Of a stretch of 64,000 nt of DNA, positions 18,985 through 28,211 are shown piece after piece. The translations under genes and the position numbers were made by a program. The DNA lies in assembly GCA_026874595.1 (NCBI GenBank), contig JAPPUL010000095.1, positions 310,001 to 374,000 on the forward strand, given 5' to 3'. Each line of letters opens with the position of its first letter. The stretch's first letter is position 1. The DNA comes from Sipunculus nudus (taxonomy: Eukaryota; Annelida; Sipuncula; Golfingiida; Sipunculidae). The notes beneath the pieces are model-generated. The model had not been told where the DNA came from. It did no database searches and was given only the letters and a program-made list of their open reading frames with translations.

Positions 18985-19956
18985 ATGCATACATTTAATA
19001 ACTTAACCATTATTACTCAAGGCGACCCTAATGGTATCGGGCCTGAAGTGTTAATAAAAACTATCTCCCATAACTCCTTTAAAGACTTCTCAAAATACAT
19101 CATTATCGCTAATAAAAAAACCCTAGACTTCTACTGCTCTATCGCTGGTATTAAACTAAATTACAACTTCATTAACCCAGATAAGATAACGCTTAAAAGC
19201 TCAAGTATTAATCTTTTGGATTTGCCTTATAAGCACAATATCACACCCGGAGTCATATCCAAAAACGCTGGCATACTTGCTTTACAAGCTATAAATACTG
19301 CTTTTAAACTAATAAGTTCTTATAATATCAAAAAGCTTATCACTTTGCCGGTAAGCAAAAAAGCTATCTCTCTTTCCCTTAAAACTTTTAAAGGCCATAC
19401 TGAATATCTTGCCACACTTGCAAAGTCAAAAAATACCACCATGCTTATGCTAAGCCCTAAATTAATCGTTTCCCTTGTTACAACTCATATCCCACTAAAA
19501 GATGTTCCACACTCTATTAATCTCTCTAATGTCTTAAATACTATTATTAATACAAACAATTTCTTAAAGAAAATTAAACCTTATAAAAACTATACCATCG
19601 GCGTCTGCGGCTTGAACCCGCATGCTGGTGAGGATGGTCTTCTTGGCTCTGAGGAGAAAAGTATTATTATACCAGCTTTAAATAAAGCCAGAGAGCTTAA
19701 TATTAATGTCTTTGGTCCTATCTCGCCTGATAGCATCTTTAAAGAAGACAAGTTTGATGCTTTTGTTGCTTTATATCATGACCAGGGCCTAATCCCTTTG
19801 AAACTTATGGCTGGGCACTCGGCTTTAAATATATCTCTTGGCCTGCCATTTCTTAGAGTCTCTGTTGACCATGGAACTGCTTTTGACATTGCTGGCCAAA
19901 ATATTGCTAAAAATGAAAGCTTACTTTATGCCATAAAACAAATAAATCTCTTTTAA
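18985..19956 (+). CDS. pdxA: 4-hydroxythreonine-4-phosphate dehydrogenase
   Basis: NAD-dependent oxidation step of DXP-dependent pyridoxal-phosphate synthesis. The motif TQGDPNGIGPEV at the N-terminus and VALYHDQGLIPLKL near residue 255 (metal ligands and active-site Asp/His) identify the family; GHTEYLA and VDHGTAFDIAG also match. At 323 residues the length is normal. The coding strand is rich in C and poor in G, unlike most genes here. It is a plus-strand gene facing rnpB, whose 3' end lies 24 bp past the pdxA stop. Confidence 0.95.
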   Translation: MHTFNNLTIITQGDPNGIGPEVLIKTISHNSFKDFSKYIIIANKKTLDFYCSIAGIKLNYNFINPDKITLKSSSINLLDLPYKHNITPGVISKNAGILALQAINTAFKLISSYNIKKLITLPVSKKAISLSLKTFKGHTEYLATLAKSKNTTMLMLSPKLIVSLVTTHIPLKDVPHSINLSNVLNTIINTNNFLKKIKPYKNYTIGVCGLNPHAGEDGLLGSEEKSIIIPALNKARELNINVFGPISPDSIFKEDKFDAFVALYHDQGLIPLKLMAGHSALNISLGLPFLRVSVDHGTAFDIAGQNIAKNESLLYAIKQINLF

Positions 19957-19979
19957 GAAAGACATATAAGAAAGACATA

Positions 19980-20336
19980 AAGCAGGCAATAAGCCGAGTT
20001 CTGTTTATGAGAGCCATCTATCTTATACATCAGTTGCCTAATGTATTTTGCAATCCACCCGTAGGCTTTTTTATATAGGAATTTACCTACTTACTTGATC
20101 TTGCTACTAGGAGGGTTTACCATACCTTTACCATTGCTGGTAAAGCGGTGAGCTCTTACCTCAACCTTTTCACCCTTACCTTTTACTTATATTATATATA
20201 AGCATTTTGGCGGTATGTTTTCTGTGGCACTTTCCGTTGGATCACTCCACCCGGGTATTACCCGGTCCTATTTCCTAATGTAGCTCGGACTTTCCTCTAT
20301 AACCTTATTAGTTACAGCGACCCTCTTGCCTACTTT
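19980..20336 (-). ncRNA. rnpB: RNase P RNA, bacterial type A
   Basis: Read on the minus strand, the 5' part has the conserved GAGGAAAGTCCGAGC (P4 5' strand and flank) and the 3' part ACAGAACTCGGCTTA (P4 3' strand). The ends GTAGGCAA and TTGCCTGC pair to form P1. The L15 loop GGTAAACCC, which binds the CCA end of pre-tRNA, is present. Catalytic RNA for tRNA 5' maturation. The ends are set by the P1 pairing and are accurate to a few bases. Confidence 0.95.
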
Positions 20337-20363
20337 ATTTTAAAACCTATTATAGCTCCTAAG

Positions 20364-21632
20364 CTACATGTTCTCGTTTATACAATCCCCAAATGCAGAA
20401 CAGCTTACCTCTTTTGCATTGTCCATTAAACGTGCAAAATCATAGGTTACCACCTTCGCCCCAATCGCTCCCTCAAGCCCTTTAACTATTAAATCTGCTG
20501 CCTCGTTCCAGCCCATGTGTCGTAACATCATCTCCCCTGACAATATCACTGACGATGGGTTTACTTTATCTTGTCCTGCGTATTTTGGGGCTGTGCCGTG
20601 TGTTGCCTCGAATATCGCTCGTCCTGTATTGTAATTTATATTCGCTCCAGGCGCTATCCCTATACCACCTACCTCCGCTGCAAGCGCATCTGATATATAG
20701 TCTCCGTTCAAGTTCATTGTCGCTATAACGCTATATTCTGCTGGCCTTGTTAATATCTGTTGCAAAAATGCATCCGCTATCACGTCCTTTATTACTATCT
20801 CTTTACCGCTTTTTGGATTCTTCATAACGCACCATGGTCCACCGTCTAGAAGCTTTGCTCCATACTCATTCTGGGCAAGCTCATAGCCCCATTTCATGAA
20901 ATGGCCTTCTGTAAACTTCATTATGTTCCCTTTGTGCACTAGGGTCACGCTACTTCTGTTGTTTGCTATTGCGTAGTTTATTGCTGCTTTTACTATCCTA
21001 TGTGTTCCTTCTTCTGACACCGGCTTTATCCCAAATGATGCTGTCTTTGGAAATCTTACCTTACCATCTAAATTAAATTCCTTTAAAAAAGCTAGCAGTT
21101 TCTCTGCCTCCGGTGTCCCCGCCTTGAACTCTATCCCAGCGTATATATCTTCTGTATTTTCACGGAAGATTACCATGTCTATATCTGATGGCCTTTTTAC
21201 CGGAGATGGTACGCCTGTAAACCATCTTACCGGCCTTAAACACGTATATAGGTCTAGCTTCTGCCTCAATGCCACGTTTATTGACCTTATTCCTCCCCCT
21301 ATCGGCGTTGTCATCGGACCCTTTATCGCCACCAGATACTCATTAATTACATCTAATGTCTCCTGCGGTAACCACCCCTCATCTGTTTGTCCATGCATCT
21401 TCCACGACTTCTCTCCTGCGTATACTTCCATCCACTCTATCTTTTTCTTCCCTCCATACGCTTTCTTAACTGCATGATCAAATACTCGTACCGATGCATT
21501 CCATATGTCAGGACCTGTCCCATCCCCTTCTATAAATGCCACTATCGGTCTATCTGGTACATTCAACTTGCCATCTGCTCCCATCCTTATCTTTTGGCCC
21601 GTATCCGGTACCTTAACCTTTTCATATACCAT
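20364..21632 (-). CDS. icd: Isocitrate dehydrogenase, NADP-type
   Basis: TCA-cycle enzyme oxidising isocitrate to 2-oxoglutarate. 422 residues; signature regions [40 protein letters not shown] and [19 protein letters not shown] are in order, and the cofactor loop [20 protein letters not shown] with the Lys/Tyr-type pattern favours NADP. A strong AAGGAGG lies nine bases before the ATG. Works with the mdh genes of this window in the same cycle, though they are not linked. Confidence 0.96.
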   Translation of the reverse strand: MVYEKVKVPDTGQKIRMGADGKLNVPDRPIVAFIEGDGTGPDIWNASVRVFDHAVKKAYGGKKKIEWMEVYAGEKSWKMHGQTDEGWLPQETLDVINEYLVAIKGPMTTPIGGGIRSINVALRQKLDLYTCLRPVRWFTGVPSPVKRPSDIDMVIFRENTEDIYAGIEFKAGTPEAEKLLAFLKEFNLDGKVRFPKTASFGIKPVSEEGTHRIVKAAINYAIANNRSSVTLVHKGNIMKFTEGHFMKWGYELAQNEYGAKLLDGGPWCVMKNPKSGKEIVIKDVIADAFLQQILTRPAEYSVIATMNLNGDYISDALAAEVGGIGIAPGANINYNTGRAIFEATHGTAPKYAGQDKVNPSSVILSGEMMLRHMGWNEAADLIVKGLEGAIGAKVVTYDFARLMDNAKEVSCSAFGDCINENM

Positions 21633-21817
21633 TATTTTGTTCCTCCTTAAGGTTAGATTTGCCTATTTAAGCTATATTAAACTACAAAAAAGACCCCAGG
21701 ATGTCAACTGTCTTGATGAACTAAAGGCTATAACTCTACTATATTACTACTTATCTTATCATTCTGATATGTCCCCAAAAGCCACTACCTTAAAAACATA
21801 TTCACTCTCTTAAAGAG

Positions 21818-22945
21818 TTAATTCGTTTGCCATAAAAGTTTAGGCCATGCGCCAGCTTCAAAAACCCATACACTTGCAAAATCCCACCCCTTGAATATCT
21901 CAACATCATCGCCATCCTCAAAAGGCGTCCCTAGAGTATCATAGTACTCATTATCTCTTTTTACGATATTAGCCCCCTTGCTTACTCCTATTACTTGGAC
22001 ATTAGCACCATCACCAACACCAGCAGTTCGGATACTAGTTCCTTTATCAAAATAGCTGTTTGTTATAATACTACCCTTACTCCTACGACCAGCAAGCCCC
22101 CCTCCTACATCTTTAGCCCCTATAGCAACGGTTGCATATGAGTTTTTTATAGTGCCCCCGTTATTGCCTACAAGTCCTCCTACTTTAGAACCTGTAACCA
22201 GACCACTTGCATATGAGCTTTTTATAGTGCCCCCATTCTCCCCAACAAGTCCTCCTACATTAAAAAAACCTCTAACCAGACCTCTTGCATATGAGTTTTT
22301 TATAGAACCTCCATTCTCCCCAACAAGTCCTCCTACATTAAAAAAAACAGAAGCACTAACCAGACCTCTTGCATATGAGTTTTTTATAGTGCCCCCGTTC
22401 TCCCCAACAAGTCCTCCTACGTAAGAGCCCTTTGCATCTATATAAGCGTTTATTACACGGACCTCACTTATTGTTCCACCATCCATACGACCTATAAACC
22501 CTACCCTATCCTTACCTTTAATAGCTACATTTTCAACAACAAACTTCTTAATGGTTGCTCCATCGGCAAAGCCTATAACTCCTACATAAGAAGAAGTTTC
22601 CTTCTCAATTTTAACGTTTTTTATCGTATGTCCTGCTCCGTCTAGCACTCCTGTAAAAGGTTTGTCTATAGTTCCTATTGGCTCAAAGTTTGTGTTACTC
22701 GGAAAGTCAATATTTGCTGTAAGCGTGTAATTACAAGACAAGTTTTCTCTTATCTTATCAAATTCAGGATACGTGCCTACCTTAATCGCCACCTCACTGC
22801 AAGGATCTTTACTTGTGTCGCGATTCGTGCTGTCATTCGTACCGACATTCGTGCCCTTCCCTACCCCATCGTTACTACACCCATTAAAGCCTAAAGTCAT
22901 GACAACAGTAAACACAATAAGCATAACTAGACTTTTGTTTTGCAA
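21818..22945 (-). CDS. GLUG-repeat lipoprotein (minus-strand pair, downstream copy)
   Basis: Predicted secreted lipoprotein: a hydrophobic signal followed by FNGC as lipobox. A conserved first domain (YTLTANIDFPS, FEPIGTIDKPFTGVLDG, GHTIKNVKI) leads into at least five GLUG repeats of the form GGLVGENGGTIKNSYARG, expected to stack as a beta-solenoid on the cell surface. The start is placed at TTG 22945, because GTAGGAG lies eight bases before it; the sister gene has ATG at the same place. A GTG at 22954 would overlap the Shine-Dalgarno. Close relative of the gene just upstream, with which it shares the 5' flank and C-terminal sequence. Binding partner unknown. Confidence 0.85.
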   Translation of the reverse strand: MQNKSLVMLIVFTVVMTLGFNGCSNDGVGKGTNVGTNDSTNRDTSKDPCSEVAIKVGTYPEFDKIRENLSCNYTLTANIDFPSNTNFEPIGTIDKPFTGVLDGAGHTIKNVKIEKETSSYVGVIGFADGATIKKFVVENVAIKGKDRVGFIGRMDGGTISEVRVINAYIDAKGSYVGGLVGENGGTIKNSYARGLVSASVFFNVGGLVGENGGSIKNSYARGLVRGFFNVGGLVGENGGTIKSSYASGLVTGSKVGGLVGNNGGTIKNSYATVAIGAKDVGGGLAGRRSKGSIITNSYFDKGTSIRTAGVGDGANVQVIGVSKGANIVKRDNEYYDTLGTPFEDGDDVEIFKGWDFASVWVFEAGAWPKLLWQTN

Positions 22946-23037
22946 TGTGTTCACTCCTACATATAATTAATTTTAATTATTATAATAAACCTAATATAAC
23001 CCTTTAATTATATTTTACTACGCTTTACTACTCTTTT
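22946..23037. repeat. 92-bp leader repeat, copy 1
   Basis: This block, just upstream of the 21818-22945 gene, matches 24196-24287 with a single mismatch (position 23028 against 24278). It includes the Shine-Dalgarno GTAGGAG, an AT-rich near-palindrome (aattaattttaatt) and TATAAT-like sequences, so the two lipoprotein genes have the same control region. Confidence 0.9.
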
Positions 23038-23079
23038 TATGATTAGTGCTACACTTTCTTATCGCCCGATACTTAAAGG

Positions 23080-24195
23080 TTAATTCGTTTGCCACTTTAA
23101 CGTAGGCCACCCAGCTGTAAAATCCCATACGTTGGCAAAATCCCAGCCTTTGAATATCTCAACATCGTCGGTAGTTATATTATCCGTCCCTAGACTATCA
23201 TAGTACTTATTATCTCTTTTTACGATATTAGTCCCCTTGCTTACTCCTATACCCTTATCTTCTGTATCCGTTTGCTTTGTGCCATCTTTGTCATAGTAGC
23301 TGTTTTCTATAGTCCCACTATTTGATTCAACAAGACCGCCTACAGAAGTATTATCATGACCAGGTGCACTTGGGTTTGTTCCAGTAACCTCTCCCGTTGC
23401 ATATGAGTTTTTTATACTGCTATTACTTGAGTTAGATCCAGCAAGACCGCCTGCAGTAGAAGTAGTACCATTAACCTTTCCCGTTGCATATGAGTTTTCT
23501 ATAGTCCCAGCATTTATTCCACCATTTGTTCCAACAAGACCGCCTACATAATTAGGACCATTAACCTTTCCCGTTGCATATGAGTTTTCTATAATCCCGA
23601 AGTTCTGACCAACAAGACCGCCTACATTGGTATTACCAGTAACAGTAGCAGCTGAATAAGAGTTTTCTATAGTCCCACTATTGCTCCCAACAAGTCCTCC
23701 GACATAATAACTATTACCTGTATGACCTGCAATAGTGCCGCTCTTTACATAGACATTGCTTATTGTACCATTGTTTGTTCCTATAACACCCGTACGGTGA
23801 TTCTCTTTACTTGTAATTGATACATCTTCAAAGGTGAGGTTTTTAATACTAGCCCCTTCTGCAAAGCCAATTACTCCTACATCGTTAACCTTGCTCTTAT
23901 CAATTGTAACGTTTTTTATGGTATGTCCTGCTCCGTCTAGCACTCCTGTAAAAGGTTTGTTTTCAGTTCCTATTGGCTCAAAGTCTGTTCTCATTTCAAA
24001 GTCAATATTTGCTGTAAGCGTGTAATTACAAGACAAGTTTTCTCTTATTTTGTCAAACGCTTTATAGTTAGCTATAGAAATATTACAGCTAGTTTGACCG
24101 CTGCCTTCTCCTCCCGTGTTTGACATGTCATTTCCACAGCCCGCAAAAACCACAAGACTACTCAAAATAAGCACTACTATACTTTTATTTTTCAT
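23080..24195 (-). CDS. GLUG-repeat lipoprotein (minus-strand pair, upstream copy)
   Basis: Predicted lipoprotein: MKNKSIVVLILSSLVVFAGC with lipobox FAGC. The same opening domain as its neighbour (YTLTANIDFEM, FEPIGTENKPFTGVLDGAG) precedes GLUG repeats (GGLVGSNSGTIENSYS and variants, about six). The ATG at 24195 has AGGAG eight bases upstream. The middle differs from the neighbour in repeat number and sequence while the first about 110 and last about 50 residues are well conserved, so the pair arose by duplication followed by repeat change. Probably surface-exposed; role unknown. Confidence 0.87.
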   Translation of the reverse strand: MKNKSIVVLILSSLVVFAGCGNDMSNTGGEGSGQTSCNISIANYKAFDKIRENLSCNYTLTANIDFEMRTDFEPIGTENKPFTGVLDGAGHTIKNVTIDKSKVNDVGVIGFAEGASIKNLTFEDVSITSKENHRTGVIGTNNGTISNVYVKSGTIAGHTGNSYYVGGLVGSNSGTIENSYSAATVTGNTNVGGLVGQNFGIIENSYATGKVNGPNYVGGLVGTNGGINAGTIENSYATGKVNGTTSTAGGLAGSNSSNSSIKNSYATGEVTGTNPSAPGHDNTSVGGLVESNSGTIENSYYDKDGTKQTDTEDKGIGVSKGTNIVKRDNKYYDSLGTDNITTDDVEIFKGWDFANVWDFTAGWPTLKWQTN

Positions 24196-24287
24196 TGTGT
24201 TCACTCCTACATATAATTAATTTTAATTATTATAATAAACCTAATATAACCCTTTAATTATATTTTACTACGCTTTATTACTCTTTT
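24196..24287. repeat. 92-bp leader repeat, copy 2
   Basis: Partner of 22946-23037, one mismatch. It lies upstream of the 23080-24195 lipoprotein and carries the same RBS and AT-rich probable promoter. Identity stops abruptly at its left-hand gene side within the signal-peptide codons. Confidence 0.9.
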
Positions 24288-24318
24288 AAACTTTTTATGG
24301 TTGGTGTTAAACTTTATT

Positions 24319-24843
24319 ATGATTCGACAAACTCAAATTGTTGTTATTGGTGATTCTGTTGCCAGTAAAGAAAGTTACGACATTGCGTTTAAGACAGGTA
24401 AAATAATCGCTTTAAGTAAGGCTTTACTAATAACTGGTGGACAAGGGGGCGTTATGGAGGCTGCCGCTAAGGGCGCCAAAAGTGAGGACGGTACCGTTTT
24501 ATCTATTACTCCAAATGTCTGCTTAGAAGATGCTCATCCTTATTCTGATTTTGTTATCCCTTCTGGTATTGGTTATGCTCGCAATATGATTAATATTTTG
24601 GCTGCCGACCTTGTTGTTGCCATCGGAGGCGGTGCCGGTACTCTATCTGAACTTGCTTATGCTTGGCAATTTAAACGCAACATTTTTGCTTATCTAAACG
24701 AGGGTTGGAGCAAGATTATTGCCGAAAAAGGTTTTATTGATAACAAGTTTGACAAACATAATAAAAAACCTCTACTTAAAGCTATAAGCTCTGTTGAGGA
24801 CTTTGAAAAGCAATATTTACAATGGCTTGCAAAGTTTCGATAA
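24319..24843 (+). CDS. LOG-like / TIGR00725-type Rossmann protein
   Basis: About 175 residues. The motifs LITGGQGGVMEAAAKGA, PSGIGYARNMINI and VAIGGGAGTLSELAYAW form the nucleotide-binding core of the lysine-decarboxylase-like/LOG superfamily, in the TIGR00725 group. The ATG at 24319 is preferred over the TTG at 24301. The biochemical activity of this subgroup is not settled; a nucleoside monophosphate phosphoribohydrolase role is possible but lacks the full PGGxGTxxE signature (GGGAGTLSE here). Confidence 0.8.
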   Translation: MIRQTQIVVIGDSVASKESYDIAFKTGKIIALSKALLITGGQGGVMEAAAKGAKSEDGTVLSITPNVCLEDAHPYSDFVIPSGIGYARNMINILAADLVVAIGGGAGTLSELAYAWQFKRNIFAYLNEGWSKIIAEKGFIDNKFDKHNKKPLLKAISSVEDFEKQYLQWLAKFR

Positions 24844-24920
24844 CTATATTTACAATACAAATAACAATTATATTATTCAAAAAAAGAGGAATAATAAAGG
24901 AATATATAGAAGAAGAATAA

Positions 24921-25865
24921 ATGGGAAATAATAAACACATAATAATTGCAACACGTGGTTCGGCTCTTGCCCTTGCTCAGGCTAATATGGTTAAAGACTG
25001 GCTCTTACAAAAGTATTCTAACATCGAAGTAAGTATAAAAGTTATAAAAACAAAGGCTGATAAGTTTATTAACTACTCTATTAATAAGATTGGCGGTGAG
25101 GGGCTTTTTGTTAAGGAGCTTGAAGAGGCTCTAATTAGCTCTGATGCTGATATTGCGGTTCACAGCATGAAAGATGTCCCTACTTCCATTCCTCCGGGAC
25201 TTGAAATATTTGCTATTTGTAAAAGAGAAAACCCTCAGGATGTTTTCATTTCTAATCGTTTTACAAGTATTTCGTCTATACCCAAAAGTCAATCTGCTAT
25301 TATCGGGACTGGTAGTATTAGACGTCAGAGCCAGCTAAAAAGACATTTTAATAACCTAAGCTTTATTAATATTCGTGGTAATATAAAAACCCGTATCAAG
25401 ACAATGGAAAAAGATAATCTTGATGGTATTATATTAGCTTATGCCGGCGTCAAAAGACTAAATTTGGAGCATCTTATAAAAGAGATTATTACTAAAGACA
25501 TTTGTATTCCCGCAGTGGGGCAGGGTGCTGTTGGCATTGAATGTAGAACCAAAGATTTATTTATTAAAGATTTAATTAAAGGCATTAACGACTTAGAAAG
25601 TCAAACTTGCCTTAGCGCTGAGAGGGCTTTTATGAGCGATTTAGAAGGCGGTTGTCAAGCTCCAATAGCGGCTTATGCATATATTAAAGGGAAAAAGCTT
25701 TGCCTTGACGCTTGCGTTTTATCTATCGATGGTAAGAAATATTTACATACTTCCATTAAAGGACCAATTAATGACCCGCAAAAAATCGGGCAAAAGGCTG
25801 CAGTGCATCTTATATCCAAAGGAGCTAAAGACATACTTAAAGAAGCACGCAATTGTCTCTCTTAA
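24921..25865 (+). CDS. hemC: Porphobilinogen deaminase (hydroxymethylbilane synthase)
   Basis: Heme/tetrapyrrole pathway enzyme that joins four porphobilinogens. 314 residues. ATRGSALALAQANMV, AVHSMKDVPT and the dipyrromethane-cofactor Cys in LEGGCQAPIAAYA are all in place, as are GTGSIRRQSQLKR and NIRGNIKTR. The only haem gene in the window; 77 bp downstream of the LOG-like gene and probably in the same plus-strand transcript. It converges with the MBL gene. Confidence 0.96.
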   Translation: MGNNKHIIIATRGSALALAQANMVKDWLLQKYSNIEVSIKVIKTKADKFINYSINKIGGEGLFVKELEEALISSDADIAVHSMKDVPTSIPPGLEIFAICKRENPQDVFISNRFTSISSIPKSQSAIIGTGSIRRQSQLKRHFNNLSFINIRGNIKTRIKTMEKDNLDGIILAYAGVKRLNLEHLIKEIITKDICIPAVGQGAVGIECRTKDLFIKDLIKGINDLESQTCLSAERAFMSDLEGGCQAPIAAYAYIKGKKLCLDACVLSIDGKKYLHTSIKGPINDPQKIGQKAAVHLISKGAKDILKEARNCLS

Positions 25866-25920
25866 AAATAGTAATCATATTATTTAATCCAAACTGAAGG
25901 CTATCTTAAACAAATTAAAG

Positions 25921-26934
25921 TTATATCTCTACTTCAAGACGTTCTCTTGCAAAAAATACTTTTACATCTTTAGTAGGATTTTGTGATTTTATTCTCTTAG
26001 AAAGACCTTCTGCAAGCTCATCAAGTTGATCATCCGTTCTCATAGGGTCATGATGAAATAACGCTATTTTTTGACAATTAGTCTTCAAAGCACTATCAAG
26101 AGCATACTCCATAGAACTATGTCCCCAACCAAGTTTTGTCTTATATTCCTCCTCTGTGTATTGAGCATCATGTATTAAAAAATCGCTGTTCATAGCAAAA
26201 TCTATAATCTTTTGATTTTGCATCCTAACACACTCCTCAGCCTCAGCAAATGCATCCTCTACCATATCATCATCAACATCAAACTCATCCGAAAATATAT
26301 CATCTAGATCATCTTCCGTATCTGCACTCCCAGCCCCATCTTTATTCCCTTTAACTTCATCCTCCTCTTTATCCGAGAAAAATATATTACGATAAGGTTC
26401 ACTATCATATAATGTTACAACTGTCTTATCTCCATAATTTATTCTATATCCCAAACATAATATCGGATGATTAAGATAACATGTTGTAATATTAAAAGGG
26501 CCAATCTCCAAACTCTGATCTCCTTGTAGTTCCTTAAACTCTATTGTGCCACGAAGTTCTTTTAGATTAATTGGAAAGTAGGAATATGACATTTGTCCTG
26601 CCACTATCTCTTGCAATGTTTTACCAACAGCGCTAACAGGTCCTAGAAAAGTTATCTTTGTTGATGGTATAAAAGCTGGCGCGAAGAATGGGAACCCTTG
26701 AATATGGTCCCAGTGCGTATGAGTTAGCAATATACTTATATTTAAAGCATCATTATTTAAATTATTTGCAAGTAAACTATTACCAAGTTCACGAAGCCCT
26801 GTACCAGCATCTACTATAAGAAGCTCTCCATTGTCGCCTCGCACTTCTATACAAGCTGTATTACCACCATATTTAACTGAATATGGTCCCGGAGTTGGAA
26901 CTGAACCACGTACCCCCCAAAATCGTACTATCAT
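25921..26934 (-). CDS. MBL-fold metal-dependent hydrolase with acidic insert
   Basis: Begins MIVRFWGVRGSVPTPGP and contains THTHWDHIQGFPFFAP (HxHxDH), the metal site of the beta-lactamase fold in the branch near RNase Z and cyclic phosphodiesterases. Later His residues lie in IHDAQYTEEEY and GWGHSSMEYAL. Residues about 183-235 form an insert very rich in Asp and Glu that is not part of the fold core. Cytoplasmic, no signal peptide. Substrate unknown; cyclic-nucleotide or phosphodiester hydrolysis is the general expectation. Confidence 0.85.
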   Translation of the reverse strand: MIVRFWGVRGSVPTPGPYSVKYGGNTACIEVRGDNGELLIVDAGTGLRELGNSLLANNLNNDALNISILLTHTHWDHIQGFPFFAPAFIPSTKITFLGPVSAVGKTLQEIVAGQMSYSYFPINLKELRGTIEFKELQGDQSLEIGPFNITTCYLNHPILCLGYRINYGDKTVVTLYDSEPYRNIFFSDKEEDEVKGNKDGAGSADTEDDLDDIFSDEFDVDDDMVEDAFAEAEECVRMQNQKIIDFAMNSDFLIHDAQYTEEEYKTKLGWGHSSMEYALDSALKTNCQKIALFHHDPMRTDDQLDELAEGLSKRIKSQNPTKDVKVFFARERLEVEI

Positions 26935-27085
26935 ATTTAATACCTTCTTAATTATCTATTTTATATGCTATAAAACACAAGTAATAAACATAATCCATAA
27001 ATCTTTATATTACAAACTTATACATTAAGTATAACGTCTATAAAAAGCTTTTCTAAACTATATTATATAGCACATATATAAATTA

Positions 27086-27964
27086 TTAATATTCCTCAAG
27101 TTTCATGAAAATCGAGGCCTTCTTGATCTCTTTATCAATTACTGCGCGATGCTCATGCAAATAAGTTATATCTGTTTTCATATACTCTAATATATCAGGA
27201 TCTATAGGGCTTTTGTGAGTATTGCCACTTAAACCTATCTGTTCATTATTGCAAAACTTATTAGCAATATAGGTCGCATATACTATAGGCTTATAATCAT
27301 TGCTACACTCCCGTGGTGTATGATGATACAATATTCCTTCCTTAATCTCATTTGAAAGACCCCATCGTTCAGCAACCAAAAGTCCAACTCCCGTATGATC
27401 AACTCCAAGTGTCTGGGACTCCCCTGCTATCAGCGATATCCCATCATCTTCTGATTGCTCTATTACTCCAAGATATTCCTCCTTCAAAGTTAGATCTAAT
27501 ATAACCTTTCCTATGTCATGCAACATCCCAGCTACAAAATACCCCTCTATAAGATCTTTAGGCACTCCATAAGCCTTTGCTATAAGTTTTGAGGTAACCC
27601 CAACCCCAAGTGAGTGTATCCAATAATTATCTCCGTTTAATACCATCCAGCGTTCTGATGTTGCTCCTGCAGCCTGGACAAAGGGTACTAATACACTACT
27701 TAATGCAAGATTTCTTATTGTATTTACTCCAAGCAGGATTATTGCCTTTACTACCGATGTTACCTTTGTCGACAAAGAATAATATGCTGAGTTTACAAGC
27801 TGTAATACGCGTCCTGTTAATACTGGATCTAAGCTTATTACCCGGTTTAATATCGCTGGCTTTACATAAGGATCTTGTGTCACTTCCATTATCTTTTGTA
27901 CGCTCGTTGGCAAGCTTGGTAAGGACTCTACACACTTTGATATTCTTCTATTTAGTCTTGACAT
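27086..27964 (-). CDS. HDOD-domain protein
   Basis: 292 residues forming a single HDOD domain: LPSLPTSVQKIMEV, LTGRVLQLVNSAYYSLS, VKAIILLGVNTIRNLAL and the vestigial HD motif GMLHDIGKVILDL, then VDHTGVGLLVAERWGL. HDOD proteins are signalling adaptors, related to HD-GYP phosphodiesterases, in chemotaxis and stress control; here there is no attached output domain. Located after the MBL gene with a 151-bp gap. Confidence 0.88.
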   Translation of the reverse strand: MSRLNRRISKCVESLPSLPTSVQKIMEVTQDPYVKPAILNRVISLDPVLTGRVLQLVNSAYYSLSTKVTSVVKAIILLGVNTIRNLALSSVLVPFVQAAGATSERWMVLNGDNYWIHSLGVGVTSKLIAKAYGVPKDLIEGYFVAGMLHDIGKVILDLTLKEEYLGVIEQSEDDGISLIAGESQTLGVDHTGVGLLVAERWGLSNEIKEGILYHHTPRECSNDYKPIVYATYIANKFCNNEQIGLSGNTHKSPIDPDILEYMKTDITYLHEHRAVIDKEIKKASIFMKLEEY

Positions 27965-28055
27965 AATTAATCCTAAACGTTTACTTTTATAACCATTATT
28001 ATCTATTCAATATTCATATTTTCTCGACACATAATTTAATAAATATATTGTATTA

Positions 28056-28097
28056 ATTCTATTATATATATTCTATTATATATATTCTATTATATTA
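28056..28097. repeat. 14-bp tandem repeat, about three copies
   Basis: Unit attctattatatat repeated head to tail in the 247-bp space between the HDOD and GH57 genes; nothing else is seen in this space. Confidence 0.85.
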
Positions 28098-28211
28098 ATC
28101 CTTACTTAACTTAATTCCAACTTTTATACAAAGTTCATTATAATTATAACAATCATAAAACATTTAATCATGATTTACCATTTTTTATACCACAGATTGT
28201 AAACACATTAA

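Noticed and set aside
22152-22424. Proline-rich ORF on the plus strand
   Set aside because: Antisense of GLUG repeats in the minus-strand lipoprotein; its repeats mirror those.
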